A stretch of 17,192 nt of DNA from an uncultured bacterium (GCA_905215815.1 CAJMRN010000041.1:1-17192); one strand, 5' to 3'. Counted from the stretch's first letter, positions 1 through 7,216 are shown. Made by a program: numbers and translations. The notes: generated by a model not told the origin, from the letters alone.

Positions 1-345
1 GAGCCGGTGACCGACGAGGATCGCGCGGCGCACGAGCAGTTCATGAGCCGGGGCTTGCGCTTCGAGCCGGCGATGCTGGGCGGATTCCTGACCGTTGATT
101 CCGAGAAGTGCGTGGGATGCGGGGCGTGCGCAAAGGTGTGCCCGGCTGGTTGCATCGCACTCGAGGGCGGCAAGGCTGTCCGTAACGCGCAGGCGGGCTT
201 TGGCTGCAACGCCTGCCTCGCCTGCATGCACGCCTGTCCCGCGCACGCCATCACCTGCGCGGCGGGCGACAAAAATCCCGCGGCGCGCTTCCGCAACGAG
301 CACGTGACCCTTGCCGAGTTGCAAGAGGCCAACAGCGGCCGCTGA
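1..345 (+). CDS. C-terminal part of EFR1-like ferredoxin (flavodoxin/2[4Fe-4S]) protein, 5' truncated
   Basis: The reading frame is open to the left edge, so this is the 3' end of a longer gene; the GTG at 7 is probably not the true start. Two complete [4Fe-4S] motifs are visible, CVGCGACAKVCP and CNACLACMHACP, typical of bacterial 8Fe-8S ferredoxin domains. The tail with KNPAARFRN followed by a short acidic stretch resembles the C-terminus of EFR1-family proteins, in which a flavodoxin-like domain precedes the ferredoxin domain. Such proteins carry electrons between flavin and iron-sulfur partners in the cytoplasm of anaerobes. The ferredoxin domain is certain. The fused flavodoxin domain is inferred from the family and lies outside the window. 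A hairpin at 361-382 follows the stop. Confidence 0.8.
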   Translation, partial: EPVTDEDRAAHEQFMSRGLRFEPAMLGGFLTVDSEKCVGCGACAKVCPAGCIALEGGKAVRNAQAGFGCNACLACMHACPAHAITCAAGDKNPAARFRNEHVTLAELQEANSGR

Positions 346-360
346 TGCGCTTCTCACCAT

Positions 361-392
361 GCCGAAAGCCTGCGGTTTCGGCTTGATTCATT
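361..392 (+). terminator. Hairpin terminator after the ferredoxin gene
   Basis: Arms GCCGAAA (361-367) and TTTCGGC (376-382) pair perfectly. Two more C:G pairs form in the loop if one base bulges. A T-rich but interrupted stretch follows. It sits 16 bases after the ferredoxin stop and only 24 bases before the next start codon, so it could also attenuate the esterase gene. Confidence 0.5.
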
Positions 393-406
393 CAGAAAGA
401 GGAACT

Positions 407-1315
407 ATGCACGTGAGCCATCTTTCACGCAGGTCCTTTATCGAGTCTGCCGCGCTCGCTGCGGGCGGGCTAGTACTCGGGAGAGGCCTGGTCGGCTGCG
501 CGGATGCCCGTGAGTTTGGCGGCTACGTCCTCACGGAGGGGTCGCAGACAGACCGCGGCTTCGTCGTTGACGACGCCCTGCAGACGCTATCGGGCAGGAC
601 GCTGCACTTCTCGCTCCACGTGCCGGACTCCTACGACGGGTCCGCGCCCTATGCACTCTACGTGGCCTGCCCCGGCTGGGAGGGGCTCTACTTCCAGGGC
701 GTGGGGGCGAATCTTCAGGAGGACTACCCCTTCGTGGCGAACGACTACATCGCCGACATGATCGTGGCCTCGCCCCAGCTCGACGACTGGGGCGAGCAAT
801 CGGCGTCAGACGTGGTGGAGCTCACCGAATGGCTGCTCGGCGCCTACAGCATCGATGCGGACCACGTGTACCTGAGCGGATGCTCGGGCGGCGGCGAGAC
901 CATCTCCATCGTCTTGGGAACGCGCCCCGAGCGCTACCGCCGTGCGCTTCACACCATCTCGCGCTGGGACGGCGACATCGAGACGCTCACCACAGCCGAG
1001 GTTCCCGTGTATATGGCTATCGGCGAGAACGACGACTATTACGGCTCCGGGCCCGCGCGCGAGGCGTACGAGGAGATTCGCGCCGCCTATCGAGCTCACA
1101 AGCTTTCCGAGGAGCGCATCAGTGAGCTGGCCGTACTCGATGTCAAGCCCACGAGCTACTTCACCGAGCGGAGCTTTGCTGCGGACGCGGGCCAGCACGG
1201 AGCGGGCGGCTACCTCTTTGCCCATGACGAGGACATCATGGGATGGCTTTTCGCATTTCTGGGTGCCCTGCTCATGCGGGTAGTCGTCCGCAGCGCCCGT
1301 CCGATCATACGCTAG
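407..1315 (+). CDS. Tat-exported lipoprotein, alpha/beta-hydrolase (esterase) family
   Basis: 302 residues from the ATG at 407, chosen because AGAAAGAGG precedes it and because it starts a clean signal peptide; the frame is open upstream to 311. Residues 1-31 hold a twin-arginine motif (SRRSFIES), a hydrophobic stretch and a lipobox (LVGC, Cys31), so the product should be exported folded and anchored to the outer face of the membrane. The mature part is an esterase or prolyl-oligopeptidase-like hydrolase: nucleophile elbow GCSGG with Ser160, a likely acid in GENDD (Asp209/210) and a likely His264 or His273. The substrate cannot be told. One oddity: the last 20 residues (FAFLGALLM, then a basic tail) are hydrophobic, which could be a second membrane contact or a late frame change. 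The next gene is convergent. Confidence 0.75.
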   Translation: MHVSHLSRRSFIESAALAAGGLVLGRGLVGCADAREFGGYVLTEGSQTDRGFVVDDALQTLSGRTLHFSLHVPDSYDGSAPYALYVACPGWEGLYFQGVGANLQEDYPFVANDYIADMIVASPQLDDWGEQSASDVVELTEWLLGAYSIDADHVYLSGCSGGGETISIVLGTRPERYRRALHTISRWDGDIETLTTAEVPVYMAIGENDDYYGSGPAREAYEEIRAAYRAHKLSEERISELAVLDVKPTSYFTERSFAADAGQHGAGGYLFAHDEDIMGWLFAFLGALLMRVVVRSARPIIR

Positions 1316-1325
1316 GCGAACGAAA

Positions 1326-1365
1326 AGGGGCGGCGGGCCTCCGTCTTTACGGGCCCACCGCCGCC
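1326..1365 (-). terminator. Terminator between convergent genes, best fit for the minus-strand oxidoreductase
   Basis: GGCGGCGG (1329-1336) pairs perfectly with CCGCCGCC (1358-1365). On the minus strand the stem is followed by CCTTTTCG, a short T run. On the plus strand no T run follows, so it mainly serves the leftward gene ending at 1389, though the stem may slow transcription from both sides. Confidence 0.55.
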
Positions 1366-1388
1366 GACCTGAGTTACGCAAGTCGGGA

Positions 1389-1838
1389 CTACGCGAGCTT
1401 CTTCGAGAGCGCCCTTGCCTCGTGCGTGTTGTCGACCATGCCGCCGTAGGTCATGCCGTAGAGCGCGGCGAAGCGCTTCATGGTGTACTCGCCCCAATCG
1501 AGCATCTCGCGCGTGGGCGCGCCACCTTGGAACACGAAATAGAGCGTCTTGCCGCTCATGCTGCCCTCGCGCACCGGACCGTAGAAGCGGTCGAGCAGGT
1601 TGCGCAGCATGCCGGAGAGGCTGTGCCAGTAGACGGGCGACCCCACGACCAGGGTGTCCGCCGCCTCGATGCGCGCGAGCACGTCCTCGAAGTCATCGTC
1701 GCCGTAGCTCTGGCCGTAGCCGTAGACCTTGTGCTCGGCAAGATTCAGCTGCTCGTACGGGCGATCGCCGATGAGCTCGCGCGCCAGGCGCGCCGTGTTG
1801 CCATCCTTGTTGGGGCTTCCGTTGATGAAGAGAATCAT
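1389..1838 (-). CDS. Flavodoxin-fold NAD(P)H-dependent oxidoreductase (FMN reductase family)
   Basis: 149 residues from the ATG at 1838. An in-frame GTG at 1847 is possible, but AAGGAG abuts it directly, whereas it lies 8 bases before the ATG; the ATG start also gives the typical family N-terminus. Visible are the FMN phosphate-binding loop GSPNKDGNTA near residues 7-16 and the second flavin loop GSPVYWHSLSG with LRNLLDRFYG, both hallmarks of the NADPH-dependent FMN reductase / flavodoxin_2 fold. It is a soluble cytoplasmic flavoprotein that probably passes electrons from NAD(P)H to a quinone, flavin or other small acceptor; the acceptor is unknown. It appears monocistronic, with its own upstream region and terminator, among other redox genes. 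Confidence 0.8.
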   Translation of the reverse strand: MILFINGSPNKDGNTARLARELIGDRPYEQLNLAEHKVYGYGQSYGDDDFEDVLARIEAADTLVVGSPVYWHSLSGMLRNLLDRFYGPVREGSMSGKTLYFVFQGGAPTREMLDWGEYTMKRFAALYGMTYGGMVDNTHEARALSKKLA

Positions 1839-1868
1839 ACGTCTCACTCCTTACGTATTGTCTGATAC

Positions 1869-1885
1869 CGCCTTTACCATAGGCG
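1869..1885. promoter_or_regulatory. Small inverted repeat upstream of the FMN reductase-like gene
   Basis: CGCCT and AGGCG arms flank a 7-base spacer, 31 bases before the ATG at 1838 (minus strand). The position fits an operator in the promoter of the oxidoreductase gene. Five-base arms are weak evidence. No clear -35/-10 pair was found in the 118-base gap from 1839 to 1956. Confidence 0.2.
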
Positions 1886-1956
1886 TGAGAAGACCCGGCG
1901 AGAAGTTCCTGCTCGTAGGCAGCTTATAACCGTGGGGTGTGTACGTCTTGCCATCC

Positions 1957-2756
1957 TCATCGCTGCGCCTTCCAAAACGCGAGGGCATCGTCGATCCAGC
2001 CCTCTGCCACGGTGTCGACACCCAGGCCAAAGCCGTGGCTCAGGCCTTCGTAAACATGAAACTCCGTGGGCACGCCCGTTGCTGAGAGCGCTTCGAGACG
2101 CGCCTGCATGGTGCGCCAGCTCGCGATGCCATCGCGATCACCTACGCAGGCGTAGGTCGCGGGGTCGGCACCCGTCAGTTCGCTCATGCCGGTGTACTGC
2201 ATGATGGCCGCCGCGGGCTGGGGCGTTCCTGCCGGCGCGCCAAAGGCGGCCGGGCCGTAGCCGCCGACCCATGCCGCCATGCGCGCACCGGCCGAGCCGC
2301 CCCACAGCGAATAGCCCGACGTGTCCACGCTGAGCTCGTCGGCGTGCTCGAAGATGAAGGAGACGGCGCGGGCCAAGTCCTCGCAGGCGAGCTGCGCGTC
2401 CGGCCGGTAGATGACCGCGAACCCGTTGACGCCGGAACGGGACAGGTGCAGGCAGTGTGGGAAGGAGTCGTGCATGGCAGCGACGTAGGCGAATCCGCCG
2501 CCCGCGCTTACCACGGCAAACGGTGCAGAAGCGCCGCCCACTCCGTCGGCGGATGGAACGTTGTGGGAAAGAGCAGCCGTCTGTAGCCATCGAGCAAAGG
2601 GTTGTTGATGACGTCGTAGATGGGCGTGTCCGCCGTGACCGGGCCCGGAGCGGAGCCGCGCGCGAACCCGGCGGTCCCGTCCGACGAGCAGCCGGCAAGG
2701 CTGCCCGCAGCGGCCAACCACACGGCAGCCTCCAGAAACGAACGGCGCGGCATCAT
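1957..2756 (-). pseudogene. Tat lipoprotein alpha/beta-hydrolase, disrupted by frame change/internal deletion
   Basis: The N-terminal frame starts at the ATG at 2756 (or 2753) and runs to a stop at 2508. It encodes a twin-arginine signal (PRRSFLEA), a lipobox SLAGC (Cys23) and about 80 residues ending in a path unlike the family. The C-terminal part continues in a different minus-strand frame from about 2535 to 1957. It keeps an intact hydrolase core: GGGF, nucleophile elbow WGGSAGARM, Asp in GDRDG and His in GLSHGFG. From memory, intact relatives have some 60-70 more residues between these parts, so an internal deletion with frame shift near 2505-2540 is likely rather than a single-base error. 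The start overlaps the upstream stop as ATGA. Unless ribosomes shift frame, no full-length product is made. It would have been an exported esterase. Confidence 0.7.
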
Positions 2757-3460
2757 CGCCGCACTCGATAGACGAGGTGGAGGCCGTCGCCGGCAAGGCG
2801 CTCGACGCGCTCAAGCGAGAGTACGTGCGAACCGCCGGCTGAGCGAGGCATCTCGTCGAAGACGGAAGCCGTTTCGGGCTCCCCCGAGACCGTCGGGGAG
2901 AGAACGAGACTCAGCTCGTCAAGCACGCCCGCGGCAAGAAACGACATGTCCGTCTTTCCGCCGCCGCACACGAGCAGGCGCTCGATGCAGAAAAGCTCGC
3001 GCAGCTTGCGCAGGGCGAGCGGGAGGTCTAACCCGCGCGAGCCGGCAAGCACGTATGAGACGCCGCGCTCTCGCAGATAGTTGCGATACGCCGGCGATGC
3101 CGCCTCGGTGAGGATCTCGATGACGTGCGCGTCCGCACGGCCGGCGCGACGATAGGTCGCAGACCCCCATGCAATCTCCCCGGCGGGGTCGACGGAGACG
3201 TAGAACGATCGTTCGTCATGAGGCGCCACGAAGTCCCCCTTGGGCGCGCTCCCGTGGGTACCGAGCGCAAGGGGGCGCGACCCGACGAAGCCCTTCGTGG
3301 TCACGGCCCCGTACGCCACGGCGTCCGCCCCGAACTCGACCTGCATGCGAGAGTACGCGGCGCGTGCGGGCGAGGCAGCGGGATCGAGCATGTACGCGCC
3401 GTCGATGCGCCCGTTGAGCCCGGCAAAGACGTGACAGACGACATAGGGTCTAATGTTCAT
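2753..3460 (-). CDS. RibD C-terminal / dihydrofolate reductase-like NADPH reductase
   Basis: 235 residues from the ATG at 3460, preceded by GGTAGGGAG at good spacing. The fold is recognised from the N-terminal strand RPYVVCHVFAGLNGRIDG, the substrate/cofactor helix FGADAVAYGAVTTKGF (around 43-58), and the glycine-rich NADPH loop LLVCGGGKTDMSFL (162-175) followed by DELSLVLSPTVSG. These are typical of the RibD_C family, relatives of the riboflavin-pathway deaminase-reductase that also include stand-alone reductases of unknown substrate. No deaminase domain and no other riboflavin gene is present, so a riboflavin role is unlikely. It is the middle gene of a three-gene leftward operon: 6 bases after the aldo/keto reductase, with its stop overlapping the hydrolase start. 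Soluble and cytoplasmic; substrate unknown. Confidence 0.75.
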   Translation of the reverse strand: MNIRPYVVCHVFAGLNGRIDGAYMLDPAASPARAAYSRMQVEFGADAVAYGAVTTKGFVGSRPLALGTHGSAPKGDFVAPHDERSFYVSVDPAGEIAWGSATYRRAGRADAHVIEILTEAASPAYRNYLRERGVSYVLAGSRGLDLPLALRKLRELFCIERLLVCGGGKTDMSFLAAGVLDELSLVLSPTVSGEPETASVFDEMPRSAGGSHVLSLERVERLAGDGLHLVYRVRR

Positions 3461-3466
3461 GGCTCC

Positions 3467-4456
3467 CTACCTTACCGTGTGCCCGCCGAAGACCATGAGG
3501 TCGAGTCCGTTGAGCAGCCCGTCGATCTTGGCAACCTCATCGTCGGTGAGCCCGACCTCGGCGGCGCCGAGGTTCTCGAGCAGTCGTTCGGGCTTGCGAC
3601 TGCCCGGGATGGGAATGATATAGGGCTTCTTCTCGAGCATCCAGGAAAGGGAGACCTGGGCGGGCGTCGCCGCGTGCAGCTCAGCCAGCTCGCGAACGAA
3701 CCGCATGAGGGGCTCGGCGCGCCTTTCGCCTTCCTCTGTGTACTGCGGCATGCCATCGCGGTAGTCTTGGGCGCCCTCGAAGCGGGTATTGTGGCTGTAC
3801 GCGCCCGTCAGAAAGCCGTTCGCCATGGGAGAGAAGGCCATGAAGGCAACGTTCAGCTCCTCGAGCACGGGGAACAGGGATTCGTTCCAGCGTGCCATCA
3901 TGGAGTAGCGGTTCTGGACGGCGGAGACGGGGCACACCGCATCGGCGCGACGCAGGTACTCCTCCGTCGCCTCGGAGATTCCCCAGGCGCGGATCTTACC
4001 TTCCTTGATGAGGTCTGCCATGGTGCCCGCAACGACCTCGGGATCGACCTTTGGGTCGATTCGGTGCTGGTAGTAGAGGTCGATGCGGTCGGTGCGCAGC
4101 CGGCGCAGGCTCTTCTCCACCGAGATACGGATAACCTCGGGGCGCGAGTCCACGAGGGTGGTCTTGTCCGGGGCGTGCGTGACGCCGAACTTGGTGGCAA
4201 TGACAACCTCGTCGCGCATGGGCGCGAGCGCCTTGCCCACCACGTCCTCGTTGTGCGCCTCGGTCCCGTCGGCGCACGTGCCAACGTAGCACTCCGCCGT
4301 GTCAAAGAAGGTATAGCCCATCTCGTGGGCCTGACGGACGACGCTCGCGGCCTCGTCGTCGGGCATCGGGTCTCCGCTCGCGTGCGTAATTCCCATGCAG
4401 CCCATGCCGAGCGGGCTGACTTCGATGCCGCTCTTTCCCAAAACGCGCTTGTCCAT
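3467..4456 (-). CDS. Aldo/keto reductase (long, AKR7/11/13-like)
   Basis: 329 residues from the ATG at 4456, with AGGGAG upstream. This is a classical NADPH-dependent aldo/keto reductase of TIM-barrel fold. The catalytic tetrad is complete: Asp52 and Tyr57 (FFDTAECY), Lys89 (IATKFG) and His131 (YYQHRIDP). The cofactor end is seen in IPIPGSRKPERLLEN. The long form with the ELNVAFMAFSPMANGFLTG segment resembles the AKR subgroup often annotated as oxidoreductases acting on phenylacetaldehyde, methylglyoxal-like aldehydes or flavonoid carbonyls; the real substrate cannot be read. It is the first gene of the leftward operon and diverges from a second aldo/keto reductase across a 287-base intergenic region. 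Confidence 0.88.
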   Translation of the reverse strand: MDKRVLGKSGIEVSPLGMGCMGITHASGDPMPDDEAASVVRQAHEMGYTFFDTAECYVGTCADGTEAHNEDVVGKALAPMRDEVVIATKFGVTHAPDKTTLVDSRPEVIRISVEKSLRRLRTDRIDLYYQHRIDPKVDPEVVAGTMADLIKEGKIRAWGISEATEEYLRRADAVCPVSAVQNRYSMMARWNESLFPVLEELNVAFMAFSPMANGFLTGAYSHNTRFEGAQDYRDGMPQYTEEGERRAEPLMRFVRELAELHAATPAQVSLSWMLEKKPYIIPIPGSRKPERLLENLGAAEVGLTDDEVAKIDGLLNGLDLMVFGGHTVR

Positions 4457-4743
4457 TCCTGTTCTCCCTGTCTATGATATCCGTCATTTGTTTGCGACGC
4501 CCACGTCCGCCCGTTCATCGAGCTCCGTTAGGCACATCCTCTGTCGGTGGCTTGTGCTCTCTCATCGCCAAGCGTACGACCGCGGAGCGCTCGGCGGAAT
4601 CCCCCTTTGGTGCGGTGCCCTGAACCCGCGGGTTATAACCCCGTGCGCACCCCAGCGTTATAGAACCCTCACCAACGGAAACTTCCGCCGGCGCGGCGCC
4701 CCTCGTATGGTAGATACGTCAAGTTGCGAGAAGGGAAGGCACC
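4457..4743. promoter_or_regulatory. Divergent promoter region with a perfect 12-bp palindrome
   Basis: This 287-base gap separates the two divergent aldo/keto reductase operons and must hold both promoters. GGGTTATAACCC at 4630-4641 is a perfect 12-bp palindrome, and a -10-like TATAGA follows at 4659-4664. A small dyad CGGAA-AC-TTCCG lies at 4676-4687. TATCAT near 4478-4483 on the minus strand could be the -10 of the leftward operon. No good -35 hexamers were seen. The palindrome is a plausible regulator operator. No regulator gene (such as MerR) is encoded next to it in this window. Confidence 0.4.
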
Positions 4744-5595
4744 ATGGACTACATCACCTTGAACAACGGCGTCAGGATGCCGCAGCTCGGCTTCGGCGTG
4801 TACCAGATCCCGGACGCCGCGGAATGCCAGCGCGCCGTGGAGGACGCGCTCTCGGTCGGCTACCGGCTGCTCGACACGGCCGCGAGCTACGGCAACGAAG
4901 AGGCGGTCGGGGCCGCCATTCGTGCGAGCGGCCTACCGCGCGACGAGGTGTTCGTGACGACCAAGCTGTGGATGTCGGATGTGAGCTACGAGGGGGCCAA
5001 GCGCGGCTTCGACGCGTCGCTCAAGCGGCTGGGGCTCGACTACGTCGACCTCTACCTCATCCACCAGCCGTTCGGCGACGTCTTCGGCGCGTGGCGCGCC
5101 ATGGAGGAGCTCTACGAGCAGGGCGTTATCCGCGCCATAGGCACAGCTAACTTCTACCCCGATCATCTCGCAAACCTCATCTCGTTCAACCGCATCGCCC
5201 CCGCCGTGAACCAAGTCGAGTGCAACGTGTTCTTCCAGCAGCGCGAGGCGCAGGAGTACATGGTCGGCAAGGAGGTAGCCATGGAGGGCTGGGCGCCCTT
5301 TGCGGAGGGCAGAAACGACCTCTTCCGCAACGAGGTCCTCGCTCGCATCGGCGAGGCGCACGGCAAGACGGTCGCCCAGGTCGTGCTGCGCTGGCTGCTG
5401 CAGCGCGGTGTGGTCTGCATCCCTAAGAGCACGCACCGCGATCGCATGGAGCAGAACTTCGACGTCTTCGACTTCGCGCTGGTCGACGACGAGATGGTCG
5501 CCATCGCCGCGCTCGACACCGGGCGCAGCGCGTTCTTCGACCACCACGACCCCGCCACCATCGAATGGATGTCCGGGCTCGTGCGCAACGTGTAG
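4744..5595 (+). CDS. Aldo/keto reductase, 2,5-diketo-D-gluconate reductase-like (AKR5 type)
   Basis: 283 residues from the ATG at 4744, with GAAGGGAAGG upstream. It is the short AKR type. The N-terminal hairpin LNNGVRMPQLGFGVYQI and the complete tetrad Asp44, Tyr49 (LLDTAASYGNE), Lys74 (VTTKLW) and His107 (LYLIHQPFGD) are all present, followed by AIGTANFYPDHL and the cofactor-binding IPKSTHRDRMEQNFDVFDF. The family reduces aldehydes and ketones, including methylglyoxal and keto-sugars, with NADPH in the cytoplasm. The substrate is not determined. It is the first gene of a rightward pair; the alcohol dehydrogenase starts 44 bases downstream, suggesting coordinated removal of reactive carbonyls. 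Confidence 0.9.
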   Translation: MDYITLNNGVRMPQLGFGVYQIPDAAECQRAVEDALSVGYRLLDTAASYGNEEAVGAAIRASGLPRDEVFVTTKLWMSDVSYEGAKRGFDASLKRLGLDYVDLYLIHQPFGDVFGAWRAMEELYEQGVIRAIGTANFYPDHLANLISFNRIAPAVNQVECNVFFQQREAQEYMVGKEVAMEGWAPFAEGRNDLFRNEVLARIGEAHGKTVAQVVLRWLLQRGVVCIPKSTHRDRMEQNFDVFDFALVDDEMVAIAALDTGRSAFFDHHDPATIEWMSGLVRNV

Positions 5596-5599
5596 ACGA

Positions 5600-5612
5600 G
5601 CGGTCAGACCGC
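5600..5612. promoter_or_regulatory. 13-bp dyad between aldo/keto reductase and alcohol dehydrogenase genes
   Basis: GCGGTC-A-GACCGC is a perfect dyad with a single central base, 4 bases after the reductase stop and 27 bases before the dehydrogenase start. The one-base centre makes an RNA hairpin unlikely, so it suits a DNA-binding protein better. A strong AGGAGG-like ribosome site follows at about 5627-5632. Confidence 0.25.
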
Positions 5613-5639
5613 ACTGATAACTTACTAGGAGGAATTGCC

Positions 5640-6803
5640 ATGAACTCATTCACGTACGACTACCCGGTCAGGAACTACTTCGGCGAGGGGGCCATGGACC
5701 AGGCACTCGACGCCGAGATGGGTGCCATGGGCAAGACAGTGATGCTCGCCTACGGCGGAGGTTCGGTCAAGCGAACCGGCGTCTACGGCCACGTGGTCGA
5801 TAAGCTCACGAGCGCGGGCAAGCGCGTGGTGGACTTCGGCGGCATCATGCCCAATCCGACCTACGAGAAGTGCCAGGAAGGCGCCGCGCTCGCACGCGAG
5901 GAGCAGGTCGACTTCATTCTCGCCGTCGGCGGCGGGTCGGTCTTCGACTGCTGCAAGGTGGTCTCCGCGCAGGCGATGCTTGACGAGGACATCGAGACGT
6001 TCGAGCGCGTCGACGGCAAGATGCCGAGCTCGTTCATCCCCATGGGATGCATCGTTACGCTCTCCGGCACGGGCGCTGAGCAGAACAACGGCGCCGTTAT
6101 CACCAACGAGGAGACGCACGTGAAGGGCGCCTATCTGGGGGCGATGCCCATGTGGGCGGCGCTCGACCCGGCGCTCACGCTCACCGTACCGCACGCGCAG
6201 TTCATGAGCGGCGCGTTCGACACGCTCTCGCACTGCATGGAGAGCTATTTCGGAAGCCCGCGCGGACGCAACGTCACCGACGACATCAACCTCGCCATCC
6301 AGCGCAACGTCATCCGCAACATGCGCGTCATCGCGGACGACGACCAGAACCTCGATGCCAGAAGCGAGCTCGTATACGACTCCGCCATGGCCGAGAACGG
6401 CGTGCTCAAGATCGGCAAGTCAACGGACTTCCAGGCGCACATGATCCAGCACCAGTACGGCGCGTACACCCACACCAACCACGGAATGGGCCTCGCGGTC
6501 ATCCATCCTGCGCTCTACCGCCACCTGGCCCCCGAGGCACCCGCGCAGTTCGCCCGCTGGGCGCGCGAGGTGTGGGGCGTCGACGCCAAGGGCAAAGACG
6601 ACCTTACGGTGGCGCTCGAGGGCATCGACCGCCTGCAGACGTTCATCGGCGAGATGGGGCTTCCCACGAGCTTCGCCGAGATGGGCTCCGACGCGTCCGA
6701 CGAGACACTGCACAAGGTTGCAGACACCTGCGTGCTCACCGGAGGCTGCGCCAAGAAACTGGAGCGCAGCGAGGTGTTCCAGATTCTGACCGAGTGCCTC
6801 TAG
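5640..6803 (+). CDS. Iron/zinc-dependent alcohol dehydrogenase, YqhD/butanol dehydrogenase-like
   Basis: 387 residues from the ATG at 5640, which has TAGGAGGAA at ideal spacing; the frame is open further upstream, but only this start fits. The N-terminus (FTYDYPVRNYFGEGA) and the Rossmann motif GGGSVFDCCK (97-106) are typical of group III alcohol dehydrogenases. The four metal ligands fall at Asp194, His198 (GAFDTLSH), His267 (DFQAHMIQH) and His281 (THTNHGMG). The length and ligand positions are the same as those I recall for E. coli YqhD, an NADPH-dependent aldehyde reductase. Expected role: cytoplasmic reduction of short aldehydes to alcohols, either in fermentation or aldehyde detoxification, together with the upstream aldo/keto reductase. 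Direction and coenzyme are inferred. Confidence 0.9.
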   Translation: MNSFTYDYPVRNYFGEGAMDQALDAEMGAMGKTVMLAYGGGSVKRTGVYGHVVDKLTSAGKRVVDFGGIMPNPTYEKCQEGAALAREEQVDFILAVGGGSVFDCCKVVSAQAMLDEDIETFERVDGKMPSSFIPMGCIVTLSGTGAEQNNGAVITNEETHVKGAYLGAMPMWAALDPALTLTVPHAQFMSGAFDTLSHCMESYFGSPRGRNVTDDINLAIQRNVIRNMRVIADDDQNLDARSELVYDSAMAENGVLKIGKSTDFQAHMIQHQYGAYTHTNHGMGLAVIHPALYRHLAPEAPAQFARWAREVWGVDAKGKDDLTVALEGIDRLQTFIGEMGLPTSFAEMGSDASDETLHKVADTCVLTGGCAKKLERSEVFQILTECL

Positions 6804-6883
6804 ATCGGCGGGGGTCCCGATCAGCCCGCGCCGAAGGAAACAGGAAGTCTCCTCGTTTTTCCCGAGGAGCCTTCTGAGTTTTT
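6803..6883 (+). terminator. Strong terminator after the alcohol dehydrogenase (two hairpins)
   Basis: A first small hairpin, GATCGG (6803-6808) with CCGATC (6817-6822), begins at the last base of the stop codon. The main one pairs GAAG-CTCCTCG (6844-6855) with CGAGGAG-CTTC (6863-6874), with one mismatch, and is followed by TGAGTTTTT ending at 6883. This is a good intrinsic terminator and marks the end of the chromosomal operon. Confidence 0.75.
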
Positions 6884-6976
6884 GCCCGATTGTGAAACCA
6901 TGTGGCTTGCAGGTGCGGCGGTTCCGAAACGTCCCCATCGGTCGCCATCGGACCGTACGAAACCGTATGAAATACA

Positions 6977-6990
6977 AGAACAAGTGTTCT
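6977..6990 (+). promoter_or_regulatory. LexA (SOS) box-like dyad
   Basis: AGAACA-AG-TGTTCT is a perfect 6-bp-arm dyad. Its inner GAACAAGTGTTC fits the Gram-positive LexA/DinR consensus GAACRNRYGTTC at every position. It lies 5 bases left of the att-like site and 244 bases before the first methyltransferase start. No gene is placed where a classical SOS promoter would be expected, so binding by LexA is only a suggestion. Confidence 0.35.
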
Positions 6991-6994
6991 ATTA

Positions 6995-7012
6995 CTATTC
7001 CCACTCAATGAC
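6995..7012 (-). other. att-like site 1 (guaA 3'-end type core)
   Basis: CTATTCCCACTCAATGAC; on the minus strand this reads GTC ATT GAG TGG GAA TAG, i.e. V-I-E-W-E-stop. The inner GAGTGGGAATA equals the 11-bp core that I recall for Tn5801-family elements inserted at the 3' end of guaA, whose product commonly ends in IEWE. A second copy at 9556-9573 differs at three positions, all third codon bases. No guaA body is attached here, as expected if an element sits between this site and guaA. The identity as an attachment site is inferred. Confidence 0.5.
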
Positions 7013-7194
7013 TAGAGCCCTGGCGTAATTGGCTGGATCACCGTTCCGGGAACCGGTATCGACCTACCTGCCCGCCAAGCTCCTTCTTCAGCTCCAGCCT
7101 AGTATCTGACTCGCGCCGTTATAAGCGAAAACCGGAGAGATGCGTCTTAGCCAAGAAAAGAAGGTTAGCCATATCTTACTTCATGATTCGTGTG

Positions 7195-7216
7195 TTATAG
7201 TTAGATTGCTCTAACT
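7195..7216 (+). promoter_or_regulatory. Promoter -10 and dyad operator of the methyltransferase operon
   Basis: TTATAG (7195-7200) is a plausible -10 element. Overlapping its end is a perfect inverted repeat AGTTAGA-TTGC-TCTAACT (7199-7216). A dyad between -10 and ribosome site is the usual place for a TetR/MarR-type repressor. No good -35 hexamer is seen and no such repressor gene is in the island. Confidence 0.45.

Noticed and set aside
3125..4477. Long plus-strand open frame of 450 codons
   Set aside because: It is the antisense shadow of the leftward RibD-like and aldo/keto reductase genes in GC-rich DNA; the minus-strand products have full catalytic motifs.
7040..7057. Near-palindrome ACCGTTCC-G-GGAACCGGT as a tRNA fragment or att arm
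   Set aside because: It does not fold into a tRNA arm set and has no second copy by site 2; left only as part of the junction description.
7007..7080. Minus-strand frame ending V-I-E-W-E as a surviving guaA gene
   Set aside because: The frame is only about 22 codons, and the residues before V-I-E-W-E do not resemble the end of GMP synthetase, so only the site and not the gene is present.
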